From contig NZ_QOHI01000003.1 of the NCBI RefSeq assembly GCF_003319095.1, positions 248,001 to 312,000 on the forward strand: a DNA stretch of 64,000 nucleotides. The letters run 5' to 3'. This stretch comes from Blastococcus sp. TBT05-19. GTDB taxonomy: Bacteria > Actinomycetota > Actinomycetes > Mycobacteriales > Geodermatophilaceae. Below are positions 40,021-48,974 of this stretch, piece by piece. Under the pieces are notes generated by a model. The model did no database searches and was not told the DNA's origin. It saw only the letters and a list, made by a program, of their open reading frames with translations. The first letter of the stretch is position 1. The number at the start of each line of letters is the position of its first letter. The translations under genes and the position numbers were made by a program.

Positions 40021-40087
40021 CATCGCCCCCGCGGGGTGCCGGGCGATGTCCCCCAGGCGCGCATTCGCGGGCCGGAGATGCGCGCCT
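40021..40087 (-). terminator. Two adjacent hairpins after the SRPBCC operon
   Basis: catcgccc/gggcgatg (40021-40048) and the perfect 10-bp aggcgcgcat/atgcgcgcct (40055-40087) lie between the SRPBCC stop and deoC. The first-encountered one on the minus strand is the likelier terminator. Confidence 0.55.
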
Positions 40088-40118
40088 CCGGGACCTCGCT
40101 CCCGGCCGACACCGCGGC

Positions 40119-40616
40119 TCAGGCGGCGACGGCGGCGAGCTGCGCCCGGAGCGTCCCGAGGTTGAGCCGCATCTGCGGTCGCATGTCCCGGTGCTGCGGC
40201 AGGAGCAGGCCGTAGACGGCGCGCATGGGGCGCAGCGGCAGCTGCGTGATGACGTAGGAGTGCCGCACCCGGGTTCCACCGGGAACCGGCTCCAGGTCGT
40301 AGCGCCAGGTGGTGGAGTCGCGGCGGGTGAGGTCCAGTCGCTCCGGCAGCGTGCGGAAGGCGAAGACCCGCCCCGGCTCAGCGGCGACGACCTCGCAGCG
40401 CCTCGACCACCGGGCCGCCCGGCCCGCCCGGTTGCTGCCGCGGAAGACCGCGCCCACCGTGCCGGCCGGTGCGCCCGGCAGCCAGGTGGCGGTGTGGCAC
40501 TCCGGGCTGCGCTCGCCGATCCGCGTCACGTCGGCGACCACGGCGTAGACGGCGTCCGGACCGGCCGGCACGACGAGCTCGACCGAGCCCGACGTGCGCC
40601 ACGGGCGCGCGGTCAC
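40119..40616 (-). CDS. SRPBCC (START-like) polyketide-cyclase/dehydrase family protein
   Basis: A 165-residue single-domain protein with the SRPBCC pattern: SGSVELVVPAGPDAVYAVVADVTRIGERSPE at the start, a central VFAFRTLP strand, TTWRYDLEPVPGGTRVRHSY, and a long C-terminal helix. This fold makes a deep hydrophobic ligand cavity, and ligands vary widely. The GTG overlaps the stop of the hemerythrin gene (GTGA), the last member of the TetR-hemerythrin-SRPBCC operon. Confidence 0.82.
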   Translation of the reverse strand: MTARPWRTSGSVELVVPAGPDAVYAVVADVTRIGERSPECHTATWLPGAPAGTVGAVFRGSNRAGRAARWSRRCEVVAAEPGRVFAFRTLPERLDLTRRDSTTWRYDLEPVPGGTRVRHSYVITQLPLRPMRAVYGLLLPQHRDMRPQMRLNLGTLRAQLAAVAA

Positions 40617-41281
40617 GGGGTGGCCGTGCCGAACAGGCGCGTGGCATACCGCGCGTAGACCCGCGGCGCGAGGAACGGCAGCAGCAGGCGAGGCAGGAGC
40701 GGGGCGTGCGCCAGCATCCCCCGGATGACCTCCGGGTCCGCCCGGTACATCACCATCCCGAACACCAGGGGCAGCTGCGACTTCGGCAGCCCGCCGATGC
40801 CCGCCTCGCCCAGCCGAGCCCACTCCGCCGGTGTCATGTGCACGGCCGCCAGCGGCAGGATGTGCTCCTCCTCGGCGGCCAGGTGCTCGGTGATCCGCCC
40901 GGTGAGCGCCTCGAACGCCGTGGCCAGCGCCTCGCGCTCGTCCGGGCCGCCGGTGCTGCGCCAGGCGGCGAGGGCGGCGCTCACCGCCCCCTGCTGCTCC
41001 GCGATGCCCTCGTGCTGGGCCTCCATCCGCTCCACGGTCGCTGCCACCTCCGCCGGCAGGCGGGGCTGCAGCACCGGCCAGAGCAGCCGGTCCTCGCCGG
41101 TGTGGTGGTGGTGGACCAGGTCGCCCAGGAGCTGGAGGTGGTCGGCGACGACGGCGGCGCGGGCGGTGTCGCCGTCGGCCACCCCGCGGACCAGCCCCGG
41201 CGCCTCGCCGAACTGTCGCCGGATGGAGGCGTGCACGACCAGCATGTCGCGGGTGTCGGTGGGGGTCGGGGTGGTGGTCAT
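40613..41281 (-). CDS. Hemerythrin (HHE cation-binding) domain protein
   Basis: A 222-residue protein with two His/Glu-rich helices of the hemerythrin fold: HHHHTGEDRLLWPVL near residue 57, MEAQHEGIAEQQGAV near 87, and HLAAEEEHILPL near 133. It is expected to bind a di-iron centre that senses or carries O2, NO or oxidants. The C-terminal ~75 residues include hydrophobic stretches near LPLVFGMVMY and LLPRLLLPFLAP. It starts one base after the TetR stop, so the regulator and this protein are co-expressed. Confidence 0.87.
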   Translation of the reverse strand: MTTTPTPTDTRDMLVVHASIRRQFGEAPGLVRGVADGDTARAAVVADHLQLLGDLVHHHHTGEDRLLWPVLQPRLPAEVAATVERMEAQHEGIAEQQGAVSAALAAWRSTGGPDEREALATAFEALTGRITEHLAAEEEHILPLAAVHMTPAEWARLGEAGIGGLPKSQLPLVFGMVMYRADPEVIRGMLAHAPLLPRLLLPFLAPRVYARYATRLFGTATP

Positions 41282-41282
41282 G

Positions 41283-41969
41283 TCAGGTTCCTGACGTCGG
41301 GAGGGTGGACCGGGGGAGGAGCAGTGCGCGGAGCTGCGCGGTGACGGCCTCGGCCATCAGGTCGATCGACCAGCCGAGCGTCGTGAGAGCGGTGTGCGCG
41401 GCCCGCGGGGTGACCACGAGCCAGACGGCGTCGGTCGCGGTCTCGACGCTCCAGCCGTGCGCCAGCGGGCCGCGCTCGGCCACGGCGACGACGAGGCGCC
41501 GGAGGTCCAGCCTGCGGTGCTGCTCGGCGGCGGCCCAGAGCTCGGCGGTGGCGGTGTCGGAGGCCGCGGCGTCCTCGAAGGCGACCAGCAGGCCACCTGC
41601 CCGCGCGCCCACCACGGCGAACGCGCGGACGTAGCCCTCGACGACGTCGGCGGCGTCCGGGTGAGCCAGGGCGGCCGCGAAGTCCGCCCGGTCGGTGAGC
41701 GGCACGTCGTCCTCGTCGCCGCCGAGGGCGCGGTCGACGCAGGCCAGGAGAAGGGCTGACTTGCCGCCCTGCGCGTAGACCGTCTCGACCGACGTCCTGG
41801 CCTCGCCTGCGATCGCCTTCATCGTCGTGCGCAGGTAGCCGTCGCGGACGAACAGGGTGGCCGCGGCGTCCAGCACGGCGCCGCGCGTGGCCTGGGCCCG
41901 CGCGCGCCGCAGCGGGGACTCGTAGGCGCGTCCGGGAGTGACCGCCTCCACCGCGTCGCTTTTGGTCAC
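41283..41969 (-). CDS. TetR-family transcriptional regulator
   Basis: A 228-residue repressor-type protein. The N-terminal HTH spans about residues 27-72 (RGAVLDAAATLFVRDGYLRTTMKAIAGEARTSVETVYAQGGKSALL). The C-terminal ligand domain has no identifiable ligand. The gene heads an operon with a hemerythrin and an SRPBCC protein. Its promoter is the best consensus match in the window and carries a palindrome over the start region, so autoregulation is likely. The stress or ligand sensed is unknown. Confidence 0.9.
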   Translation of the reverse strand: MTKSDAVEAVTPGRAYESPLRRARAQATRGAVLDAAATLFVRDGYLRTTMKAIAGEARTSVETVYAQGGKSALLLACVDRALGGDEDDVPLTDRADFAAALAHPDAADVVEGYVRAFAVVGARAGGLLVAFEDAAASDTATAELWAAAEQHRRLDLRRLVVAVAERGPLAHGWSVETATDAVWLVVTPRAAHTALTTLGWSIDLMAEAVTAQLRALLLPRSTLPTSGT

Positions 41970-42004
41970 AGGCGGACTGTGGCGAAATCGGCGGAGTGTG
42001 TCAA
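41967..42004 (-). promoter_or_regulatory. tetR promoter with overlapping palindrome
   Basis: On the minus strand TTGACA (41999-42004), a 17-base spacer and CACAGT (41976-41981) precede the GTG by 6 bases. The palindrome CACAG-n5-CTGTG (41967-41981) covers the -10 box through the start codon and is a candidate TetR operator. Bases 41982-42122 otherwise hold only upstream DNA of the divergent HNH gene. Confidence 0.55.
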
Positions 42005-42122
42005 CGGGTTCGCGCGCGCCATCTCATCGCGAGGTCGGCGCGTTCGATGTCGAGCGGTCCGCGGGCGCTGTGGACAAGTCTCCGACCTGGGGATTCGTGC
42101 TGCAGGCGCAAGTGGATTCGGC

Positions 42123-42128
42123 TAATAT
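42123..42128 (+). promoter_or_regulatory. Leaderless -10 box for the HNH gene (TAATAT)
   Basis: TAATAT, nearly the ideal TATAAT-type box, lies 6 bases before the ATG at 42135 with no Shine-Dalgarno. Confidence 0.55.
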
Positions 42129-42134
42129 TCGTAC

Positions 42135-43379
42135 ATGTGTTCGACTGGTCCAGCGACTCTGGAGGCGGCTCTCGACGAGTTGTCGTCCGAGCGGCTGGAC
42201 GGTCTGTTCGGACCGGCGCTCATCGAGCGGGAGGCGCAGCTGATCGTCGCGGCGAACCGGCTCGCAGCCGAGCTGGCCAGGACGACGCGGCAGTGTGAGC
42301 TCGCCGGAGCGGCAGACGTCGACGGAAAGGCGTCGATGGCCGCCTGGCTGCGCGGGCACGCCCGGTTCTCCGCGTCCGCCGCCTCGGCACTGGTCCGCAA
42401 CGGCCGGGCGCTGGAGCAGTTGCCGGTACTGGCCGCAGCGTTCGCGGCCGGTGCGGTGTCTGCCGAGGCCGTGGCCGCGATCGCGCCGGTGGTGGCACCG
42501 GCGAACGTGGCCGCCGCCGAGGCCTCGGGTGTGGACCTGGCCCAGATCGACGAGCTGCTCACCGAGGTCGCCGCCGGTGCCTTCCACGCCGATCTGCGCA
42601 AGGCGGTCGCGCACTACCTGGAACGGCTGGACCCCGACGGACCCGAGCCCGACCCGACCGAGCAGCGGTCGTTCACCCTGGTGAAGCACGCCGACGGCAG
42701 CGTGTCCGGCCGGTTCGAGCTCGACGCCGTGGGTGGGGAGAAGGCCCAGGCGGCGATCGAGTCGATCGTGCAGGCCAACCGGCCCGCCGGTGACACCCGC
42801 ACGAGAGCCCAGCAGCAGGGCGACGCGTTCGTGCAGCTCTGCGACAACCAGCTCGCCGCCGGCACCCTCCCGACCCTGCGCACGGTCAAGCCGCACGTCG
42901 TGGTGACCATCCCGCTCGAGGACCTCGTCGGCTCCGACACGAGCCCGGCCACCGCCGACCTCGGGTTCGGAGCCACCATCTCCGCCGCCCGCGCCCGCTG
43001 GCTGGCCTGCGACGGCAACGTCACCCGCATCGTCATCGGCCCCGAAGGCCAGCCCCTCGACCTCGGCCGCAGCCACCGCGTCGTCCCGCACCCCCTGCGC
43101 CGCGTCATCGAGCACCGCGACCACCACTGCGTCTTCGCCGGCTGCGACGCACCGTCGTACTGGTGCGACGTCCACCACCTGATCCACTGGGCGCACGGCG
43201 GGGAGACCGAACCCGGCAACCTCGCCTTGTTGTGCGAACGGCACCACACCAAGGTGCACCACGGCTTCCGGATCGAACGATCACCCGACGGCCGATGGCA
43301 CACCTACCGGCCCGACGACACCGAGATCCTGCTGCTCCCCGCGATCTCCGCGGACATGGCGCGAGCCCGCACGGGCTGA
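42135..43379 (+). CDS. DUF222 / HNH endonuclease-domain protein (13E12 repeat-like)
   Basis: A 414-residue protein with an N-terminal helical DUF222 domain (about residues 20-300) and a C-terminal HNH nuclease domain ([45 protein letters not shown] in two parts, about 330-380). The cysteines C-x4-C and C-x2-H are placed to bind zinc. This family is typically multi-copy in actinobacteria (REP13E12 in mycobacteria) and may relate to mobile DNA, but no flanking repeats are seen here. Predicted leaderless. The biological role of the family is not established. Confidence 0.9.
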   Translation: MCSTGPATLEAALDELSSERLDGLFGPALIEREAQLIVAANRLAAELARTTRQCELAGAADVDGKASMAAWLRGHARFSASAASALVRNGRALEQLPVLAAAFAAGAVSAEAVAAIAPVVAPANVAAAEASGVDLAQIDELLTEVAAGAFHADLRKAVAHYLERLDPDGPEPDPTEQRSFTLVKHADGSVSGRFELDAVGGEKAQAAIESIVQANRPAGDTRTRAQQQGDAFVQLCDNQLAAGTLPTLRTVKPHVVVTIPLEDLVGSDTSPATADLGFGATISAARARWLACDGNVTRIVIGPEGQPLDLGRSHRVVPHPLRRVIEHRDHHCVFAGCDAPSYWCDVHHLIHWAHGGETEPGNLALLCERHHTKVHHGFRIERSPDGRWHTYRPDDTEILLLPAISADMARARTG

Positions 43380-43445
43380 GGTCCGCGTCTCAGGCGTACG
43401 GGTGGCCGGTGCGGACAGGGCGCCCGGCAGGCGCGCGGTGGCCGA

Positions 43446-43451
43446 TACCGT
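43446..43451 (+). promoter_or_regulatory. Leaderless -10 box for upp (TACCGT)
   Basis: TACCGT lies 7 bases before the GTG at 43459, supporting that start over upstream in-frame codons. Confidence 0.55.
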
Positions 43452-43458
43452 GTCGCCC

Positions 43459-44082
43459 GTGCAGCTGACCGTCGTCGACCACCCGTTGGCCCGTGCCCGC
43501 CTCTCCCGCATGCGGGACGAGCGCACGGACAACGCCATGTTCCGGGCCGCCCTGCGCGAGCTCACGCAGATGCTGGTCTACGAGGCCACCCGCGACCTCA
43601 CCATCGCCGAGGAGCAGATCACCACCCCGGTGACGACGACGACCGGCTACCGGCTGGCCGCTCCGCCGCTGATCGTGCCGGTGCTGCGGGCGGGCCTCGG
43701 CATGGCCGACACCGCGCACGGGATGCTGCCGGAGTCGCAGATGGGCTTCGTGGGCCTGGCCCGCAACGAGGAGACCTTCGAGCCGGAGGCCTACATGGCC
43801 TCGCTGCCCGAGACGCTGGTCGGCCGCGACGTCTTCGTGCTCGACCCGATGCTCGCCACCGGCGGCTCGCTGGTGCACTGCTGCGAGCTGCTCGTCGCCC
43901 GCGGGACGACGTCGATCACCGTGCTGTGCGCCCTCGCCGCGCCGGAGGGCATCCGGCGGCTGGAGGAGAGCGGGCTGCCGCTGCGGGTGTTCACCGCCAG
44001 CCTCGAGGAGGGCCTGAACGACAAGGCCTACATCGTCCCGGGCCTCGGCGACGCCGGCGACCGCCAGTTCGGCTCGGTCTGA
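43459..44082 (+). CDS. upp: Uracil phosphoribosyltransferase
   Basis: Salvages uracil with PRPP to UMP. With GTG 43459 the protein has 207 residues, the family length. It shows [13 protein letters not shown] near 37, the PRPP-binding loop [11 protein letters not shown] near residue 130, and the uracil-binding [12 protein letters not shown]-terminus. It fits with cdd, deoA and add as part of a nucleoside/base salvage cluster. An oxidoreductase gene begins two bases after its stop. Confidence 0.96.
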   Translation: MQLTVVDHPLARARLSRMRDERTDNAMFRAALRELTQMLVYEATRDLTIAEEQITTPVTTTTGYRLAAPPLIVPVLRAGLGMADTAHGMLPESQMGFVGLARNEETFEPEAYMASLPETLVGRDVFVLDPMLATGGSLVHCCELLVARGTTSITVLCALAAPEGIRRLEESGLPLRVFTASLEEGLNDKAYIVPGLGDAGDRQFGSV

Positions 44083-44084
44083 CC

Positions 44085-44975
44085 GTGCGCTTCGGGGTGC
44101 TCGGCACCGGCCACTGGGCGCGGGCCGTGCACGCGACCGCGCTGGCCGAGCACCCGTCGGCCGAGCTGGTGGGGGTTTGGGGCCGGGACCTCGCGAAGGC
44201 CAAGGCGCTGGGTGCGGAGTTCGAGGTCCCCGGCTACGGCGATGTCGACGCGCTGCTGGCCGAGGTGGACGCCGTCGCCATCGCGCTGCCGCCGGACGTG
44301 CAGGCGCCGCTCGCGGTGCGCGCCGCCGAGGCCGGGAAGCACCTGCTGCTGGAGAAGCCGATCGCCCTCGACGTCGCCGGCGCCGACCGCGTGGTGGACG
44401 CCGTCAGGGCCGCCGGCGTCGCCTCCGTCGTCTTCTTCACCTTCCGGTTCCGGACGGCGACCTCCACCTGGCTGACCCAGGCCGGCCGCACCCGGCTGGC
44501 CGGGGGCTCGGGCTCCTGGCTGTCGTCGCTGGCCGGGACGCCGTTCGCCTCCTCGCCCTGGCGGCAGGAGCACGGGGCGCTGTGGGACATCGGCCCGCAC
44601 GCGCTCTCGCTGCTCGTGCCGGCCCTGGGCCCCGTCGTCTCGGTCCAGGCCGGCGCCGGTCTCCGCGACACGGTGCACCTGGTGCTGACCCACGAGTCGA
44701 ATTCCGCGTCCACGGTCACGCTGTCGCACACGGTCGCCCCGATGTCGACGGGCATCGAGTTCTCCGTGCACGGCGACGCCGGCCGGTTGGTCCTGCTGCC
44801 CGAGGTCGACGAACCGGTCGCCGCGTTCCGGGTCGCCGTCGACGAGCTGACCGCGGCCGCCGTGACCGGTGGGACGCACCCCTGCGACGTCGGCTTCGGC
44901 CGGGACGTGGTCGCCGTGCTGGAGGCGGCCACGCGCGCGCTGGCCTCCGGCTGCCGGGAGCCCGTCGGGGACTGA
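44085..44975 (+). CDS. Gfo/Idh/MocA family oxidoreductase
   Basis: A 296-residue NAD(P)-dependent oxidoreductase with the Rossmann start VRFGVLGTGHWARAVHATAL, VAIALPPDVQAPLAV near 65, the family lysine in LLLEKPIALD near 90, and a C-terminal alpha/beta domain with HGALWDIGPHALSLL near 165. Family members act on sugars and inositols. No substrate can be named. It starts two bases after upp and ends four bases before the stop of the convergent reductase gene. Confidence 0.88.
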   Translation: MRFGVLGTGHWARAVHATALAEHPSAELVGVWGRDLAKAKALGAEFEVPGYGDVDALLAEVDAVAIALPPDVQAPLAVRAAEAGKHLLLEKPIALDVAGADRVVDAVRAAGVASVVFFTFRFRTATSTWLTQAGRTRLAGGSGSWLSSLAGTPFASSPWRQEHGALWDIGPHALSLLVPALGPVVSVQAGAGLRDTVHLVLTHESNSASTVTLSHTVAPMSTGIEFSVHGDAGRLVLLPEVDEPVAAFRVAVDELTAAAVTGGTHPCDVGFGRDVVAVLEAATRALASGCREPVGD

Positions 44976-44979
44976 CCCG

Positions 44980-45543
44980 TCAGCGGTCGCGCTCGTGCCG
45001 GAGCAGGACGACGCCGTTGCCGAACTGCCGCACCTCGGCCAGCCGGAGACCGGTCGGCGCCTCCCCGTCGGCGAACAGCCGCCGCCCCCGGCCGAGCAGC
45101 ACCGGGTTGACGAACAATCGGTACTCGTCGATCAGGTCGTGCCGCCGGAACGTCTCGACCAGGTCGGCGCCGCCGATCGTCATGTCGCCGCCGGGCTGCC
45201 GCTGCAGCGACCGGATCTCCTCCGGATCGACCTCGCGGTGCACCTCGGTGGCCCACTCGACCTGCTCGAGCGTCCGGGAGAAGACGATCCGCGGGATCCG
45301 CCGGTAGATGCCGACGAACTCCCGCCTCGGTCCGCTGCTCGGCAGGTCCTCGTCGGCGCCGGCCCAGAAGCCGGCCATGTTCTGGTGCGTGACCCGGCCG
45401 AAGAGGAACGCGCTCGTCGTCGCCAGGTACTCGTCGATGCACGCGATCATCTCGTCGTCCACCCGGTGCCAGCCGAGGTCGTGGTCCGGCCCCTCGAAGA
45501 ACCCGTCGAGGGACACCGCCAGGTGGACGACGATCTTGCGCAC
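44980..45543 (-). CDS. RibD C-terminal / dihydrofolate reductase-like protein
   Basis: A 187-residue protein of the RibD_C/YyaP-like family: RKIVVHLAVSLDGFFEGPDHDLGW at the start, FLFGRVTHQNM near 50, a GGADLVETFRRHDLIDEYRLFVNPVLLGRGRRLF region near 120-155 in two parts. The fold resembles dihydrofolate reductase, but these stand-alone proteins have no settled substrate. GTG 45543 is preceded by GGAGGA at good spacing, so it is leadered. It stands alone between convergent and tandem neighbours. Confidence 0.86.
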   Translation of the reverse strand: MRKIVVHLAVSLDGFFEGPDHDLGWHRVDDEMIACIDEYLATTSAFLFGRVTHQNMAGFWAGADEDLPSSGPRREFVGIYRRIPRIVFSRTLEQVEWATEVHREVDPEEIRSLQRQPGGDMTIGGADLVETFRRHDLIDEYRLFVNPVLLGRGRRLFADGEAPTGLRLAEVRQFGNGVVLLRHERDR

Positions 45544-45604
45544 CGGTTCCTCCGCTCGTGGACGTCCCGGGTACGACCGCCCGGGCGGGCAGAACTGATC
45601 GGCG

Positions 45605-47236
45605 TCAGAGCCCGAGCGCCGCCGACATCTCCGCACGCAGCTGGTCCAGCTCGTCGGCACCGCGTCCGCGGGCGGCGATCAGGCCGGCGTCGTCGTGCAC
45701 CGGCACCACCGTCTCCAGGTACGCCTTGAGCTTCGGCTCGGTGCCCGAGGGCCGCACGATCACGCGCACGCCGTCCCCGAGCAGCCGGACCGCATCGATG
45801 GACGGCGTCCCGACCGCCAGGTCGGTGAACTCCACCGGCCGTCCCAGCAGCATCGCCGGCGGCGCCGAGCGCACCCGCGCCATCGCGTCCGAGATCAGCG
45901 TGAGGTCCTCGACCCGCACCGACAGCTGCCCGGTCACGAACAGCCCGTGCTCGTTCGCCAGCTCGTCCAGCCGGTCGAGCACGGTGCGCCCGTCGGCCTT
46001 GAGCTCCGCGGCGAGCAGCGCGACGGCCAGCGCCGCGGAGATGCCGTCCTTGTCCTTCACGACCGAGGGCGCCACCGAGTAGCCCAGCGCCTCCTCGTAG
46101 CCGTAGACCAGCGGTGCCTGCTCCGAGCCCGCCCGCATGATCCACTTGAAGCCGGTCGGCGTCTCCTCCGACGCCACCCCGTGCGCCTCGGCCATCGCGT
46201 GCATCAGCGAGCCGCTGACCAGCGAGGACGCGTACGTGCCACGCACCCCGCGCCGGATCAGCCAGTCGGCCAGCAGCGCGCCGACCTCGTCGCCGGTCAG
46301 CTGCCGGCCACCGGCGACCACCGAGCAGCGGTCGGCGTCGGGGTCCTCGGCGATCGCGACGTCGGCGCCCACCCGGTCGGCCAGCGCCAGCAGCAGGTCG
46401 ACCGCGCCAGGCTCCTCCGGGTTCGGGAAGGAGACGGTCGGGAACGCCGGGTCGGGGGAGTCCTGCTCGGGCACGCTGGCCGGCTCGCGCAGACCGGCGG
46501 CGGCGAACACCGCGCGCGTCGTGCCGGCACCCACGCCGTGCATCGCCGTGTAGGCCACGGTCAGCGCGTCGCGCGCTCCGGCCGGTACGCGGGAGGGGTC
46601 GACCGCGCGCACGACGGCGTCGACGTAGCCGGTCTCGATGTCCTCGCCGAGGGTGGCCCAGTCGCCGGACAGCGGCACCTCGCGCGCCGGGCCGACCGCC
46701 CCGATCGCCGCCTCGATCTCCCGGTCGGCCGGCGGCACGAGCTGGGCGCCGTCACCGAGGTAGACCTTGTAGCCGTTGTCGTCGGGCGGGTTGTGGCTGG
46801 CGGTCACCATCACGCCGGCCACGCAGCCCAGGTGCCGCACCGCGAAGGCGAGCACCGGGGTGGGCAGCGGGCGGGGCATCACCCGCACGGCGAACCCGGC
46901 CGCGGCGAGCACCTCGGCCGAGATCCGGGCGAACTCGTCGGACCGGCGGCGGGCGTCGAAGCCGATGACGACGGTCCCGCCGGCGTGGCCGGAGGCGGTC
47001 AGCCAGGCGCCGAGCCCGGCGGCCGCCCGGGTGACGACGGCGGCGTTCATCCCGGCCGGTCCGGCGCGCAGCGGCCCGCGCAGCCCCGCCGTCCCGAAGG
47101 TGAGCGGACCGGAGAACCGGCGGGCCAGCTCCTCGGTGTCGCCGGCCTCGACCAGCGCGAGGACCTCGGCCCGGTCGCCCTCGTGCGGGTCCGCCGCGGC
47201 CCAGGCGCGGGCGGTGTCGAGCAGGTCGTGCGTCAT
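45605..47236 (-). CDS. Phosphohexomutase-family protein (PmmB/PGM2-like)
   Basis: A 543-residue alpha-D-phosphohexomutase with all four signatures: catalytic phosphoserine in MVTASHNPPDDNGYK near 145, Mg-binding DPDADR near 305, sugar loop GYEEALGYS near 385, and phosphate loop RPSGTEPKLK near 510. The long form with GYEEALG resembles mycobacterial PmmB and human PGM2, the latter mainly a phosphopentomutase. It is last in an operon with PNP and an epimerase, which suggests ribose-1-phosphate/deoxyribose-1-phosphate isomerisation, since no deoB-type gene is in view. Phosphomanno- or phosphoglucomutase activity is the alternative. Confidence 0.92.
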   Translation of the reverse strand: MTHDLLDTARAWAAADPHEGDRAEVLALVEAGDTEELARRFSGPLTFGTAGLRGPLRAGPAGMNAAVVTRAAAGLGAWLTASGHAGGTVVIGFDARRRSDEFARISAEVLAAAGFAVRVMPRPLPTPVLAFAVRHLGCVAGVMVTASHNPPDDNGYKVYLGDGAQLVPPADREIEAAIGAVGPAREVPLSGDWATLGEDIETGYVDAVVRAVDPSRVPAGARDALTVAYTAMHGVGAGTTRAVFAAAGLREPASVPEQDSPDPAFPTVSFPNPEEPGAVDLLLALADRVGADVAIAEDPDADRCSVVAGGRQLTGDEVGALLADWLIRRGVRGTYASSLVSGSLMHAMAEAHGVASEETPTGFKWIMRAGSEQAPLVYGYEEALGYSVAPSVVKDKDGISAALAVALLAAELKADGRTVLDRLDELANEHGLFVTGQLSVRVEDLTLISDAMARVRSAPPAMLLGRPVEFTDLAVGTPSIDAVRLLGDGVRVIVRPSGTEPKLKAYLETVVPVHDDAGLIAARGRGADELDQLRAEMSAALGL

Positions 47237-48054
47237 GCCGGGAAGTTCTCCGCGTCGAAGTCGGCGGTCGTGTACTCCCCGCCCACCCGGAGGTGGACCG
47301 GGTCGGAGAGGTCGGGCTCGCCGTGCGCCTCGACCAGCGCTTCGGCGTACACCTCGGCGTCGTCGGCCGGCTCGTAGCCGAGCTCGCGGGCCGCGGTCAG
47401 GTCCCACCAGCGGCGGGTGTTGTCCGAGACGCCCCACACCACGCGGAAACCCGGTGCCGGCGCGCTGAGCGCCGCGTGCACGAGCGAGACCGTGTCGGCG
47501 GGGGAGAGCCAGGTGGAGAGCTGGCGGGTGGTGGTCGGCTCGGCGAACGCGCTGCCGATCCGCAGGCAGACGACGTCGAGGCCGTAGCGGTCGACGTACA
47601 GCGAGCCCAGCGCCTCCATGGCGACCTTCGAGACGCCGTAGTAGGTGTCCGGCCGCTGCGGCGCGTCCTCCTCGCGCAGCAGACCGCCGTCGGCGGGGCG
47701 CTCGGTGTACCCGGTGGCGTGGTTGCTGCTGGCCAGCACGACCCGGGGCACGCCGGCCAGCCGGGCGGCCTCCAGCGCGGCGAACGTGGACTGGATGTTG
47801 GTGTCCCGGATCGCCGGCCAGGTGGACTCACCGGAGATGCCGGCCATGTGCACGACGGCGGACGCACCCTGCGCGGCGTCGGTCATCGCGGCGAGGTCGG
47901 TCGCGTCGGCCACGAGCTGCTCCTCGCCGGGCCGCACGTCGGGGATCGGGACGACGTCGAGGGAGCGCAGCGCCCAACCGCGCTCGGGCAGCCCGCCGCG
48001 CAGCACGGTGCCGATGCGCCCCGCAGCACCGGTCAGCAGGACGGGACCGCTCAC
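47233..48054 (-). CDS. NAD-dependent epimerase/dehydratase, uronate dehydrogenase-like
   Basis: A 273-residue short-chain dehydrogenase-like protein with [14 protein letters not shown] at the start, [20 protein letters not shown] near 70, [12 protein letters not shown] near 105 and catalytic Tyr-Lys in [13 protein letters not shown] near 138. The GESTWPAI and SSNHATGY features recall uronate dehydrogenases, which oxidise glucuronate or galacturonate. That is a tentative match. The GTG overlaps the PNP stop and its stop overlaps the phosphohexomutase start (both 4 bases), so it is firmly inside the nucleoside operon, where its role is unexplained. Confidence 0.85.
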   Translation of the reverse strand: MSGPVLLTGAAGRIGTVLRGGLPERGWALRSLDVVPIPDVRPGEEQLVADATDLAAMTDAAQGASAVVHMAGISGESTWPAIRDTNIQSTFAALEAARLAGVPRVVLASSNHATGYTERPADGGLLREEDAPQRPDTYYGVSKVAMEALGSLYVDRYGLDVVCLRIGSAFAEPTTTRQLSTWLSPADTVSLVHAALSAPAPGFRVVWGVSDNTRRWWDLTAARELGYEPADDAEVYAEALVEAHGEPDLSDPVHLRVGGEYTTADFDAENFPA

Positions 48055-48860
48055 GGCAGGCGGCCGATCAGCTCGACCAGGAACTCGCCGAGCCGCCCCG
48101 CAGCGGCCTTGCCCGCGGCGAGCACCTCTGCGTGGTCCAGCTTCTCGCCGGTGATGCCCGCGGCCGCGTTGGTGACCATCGACAGGCCCAGGATCTCCAT
48201 GCCTGCCGCCCGCGCGGCGATCGCCTCGAGCGCGGTGGACATGCCGACCAGGTCCGCACCCAGGGTGCGCAGCATGCGGATCTCGGCCGGGGTCTCGTAG
48301 TGCGGGCCGGGCAGCTGGGCGTAGACGCCCTCGACCAGCGAGGGGTCGAGCTCCAGCGCCAGCGCCCGCAGGCGTGCGGAGTACAGGTCGGTCAGGTCGA
48401 CGAAGTTCGCGCCGACCAGCGGCGAGCGCGCCGTCAGGTTCAGGTGGTCGGAGATGACCACGGCCTGGCCCACCCGGTGCTCGGGGGCGAGCCCGCCGGC
48501 GGCGTTGGTGAGAATCACGGTCCCGACCCCGGCCGCGGCCGCGGTGCGGACGCCGTGGACGACGGGGTCGATGCCGCGGCCCTCGTAGAAGTGGGTGCGG
48601 CCCAGGAAGAGCAGCACCTTCCGCTCGCCGACGCGCACCGAGCGCACCTCGCCGCCGTGCCCGACGGCCGTGGGGGCGGCGAACCCGGGCAGGTCACCGA
48701 TCGCGACGGAGGCCTCGCCGGCGCCGAAAGCGTCGGCCGCGGGCGCCCATCCGGAGCCCATGACGATCGCGACGTCGTGCGGTCCGCCGAGCGCGCCGGT
48801 CAGGGCCTGCGCGGCCTGCTCGGCCAGGGCGGTGGGGTCGGTAGCTGGGAGCTCGCTCAC
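48051..48860 (-). CDS. punA: Purine nucleoside phosphorylase (trimeric type)
   Basis: Phosphorolyses inosine, guanosine and deoxy forms to base and (deoxy)ribose-1-phosphate. The 269-residue protein has the trimeric low-molecular-mass PNP features: [14 protein letters not shown] near 30, VGHGGEVRS near 66, [10 protein letters not shown] near 86, ILTNAAGGL near 115, the [16 protein letters not shown] stretch near 182, and [10 protein letters not shown] near 225 carrying the purine-binding Asn. It heads the PNP-epimerase-phosphohexomutase operon. TAGCGT lies 6 bases before its GTG on the minus strand, predicting a leaderless message. Confidence 0.94.
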   Translation of the reverse strand: MSELPATDPTALAEQAAQALTGALGGPHDVAIVMGSGWAPAADAFGAGEASVAIGDLPGFAAPTAVGHGGEVRSVRVGERKVLLFLGRTHFYEGRGIDPVVHGVRTAAAAGVGTVILTNAAGGLAPEHRVGQAVVISDHLNLTARSPLVGANFVDLTDLYSARLRALALELDPSLVEGVYAQLPGPHYETPAEIRMLRTLGADLVGMSTALEAIAARAAGMEILGLSMVTNAAAGITGEKLDHAEVLAAGKAAAGRLGEFLVELIGRLP

Positions 48861-48866
48861 GCACGG

Positions 48867-48872
48867 ACGCTA
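48867..48872 (-). promoter_or_regulatory. Leaderless -10 box for the PNP operon (TAGCGT)
   Basis: On the minus strand TAGCGT is followed by 6 bases and the GTG at 48860. Confidence 0.5.
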
Positions 48873-48903
48873 GCGCAGCCCCCGTGGTGACGTGCTGGAG
48901 CGG

Positions 48904-48955
48904 CCTGCCTGCAGGGGCCCGGATCGAGCGAAGCGAGGTACGGGGGGCAGGCAGG
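48904..48955. repeat. 9-bp inverted repeat in the PNP / glutamate-cysteine ligase divergent region
   Basis: cctgcctgc (48904-48912) and gcaggcagg (48947-48955) lie between the two opposed promoters. This could be a shared operator or a cruciform/hairpin insulating the two start sites. Confidence 0.4.
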
Positions 48956-48961
48956 TCCTTC

Positions 48962-48967
48962 TAGACT
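48962..48967 (+). promoter_or_regulatory. Leaderless -10 box for the glutamate-cysteine ligase-like gene (TAGACT)
   Basis: TAGACT lies 7 bases before the GTG at 48975 with no Shine-Dalgarno. Confidence 0.55.
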
Positions 48968-48974
48968 CCGGCAG

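Noticed and set aside
42135..43379. DUF222-HNH gene as an active mobile element
   Set aside because: No terminal repeats, target duplications or transposase are visible. The nuclease domain alone does not make a mobile element.
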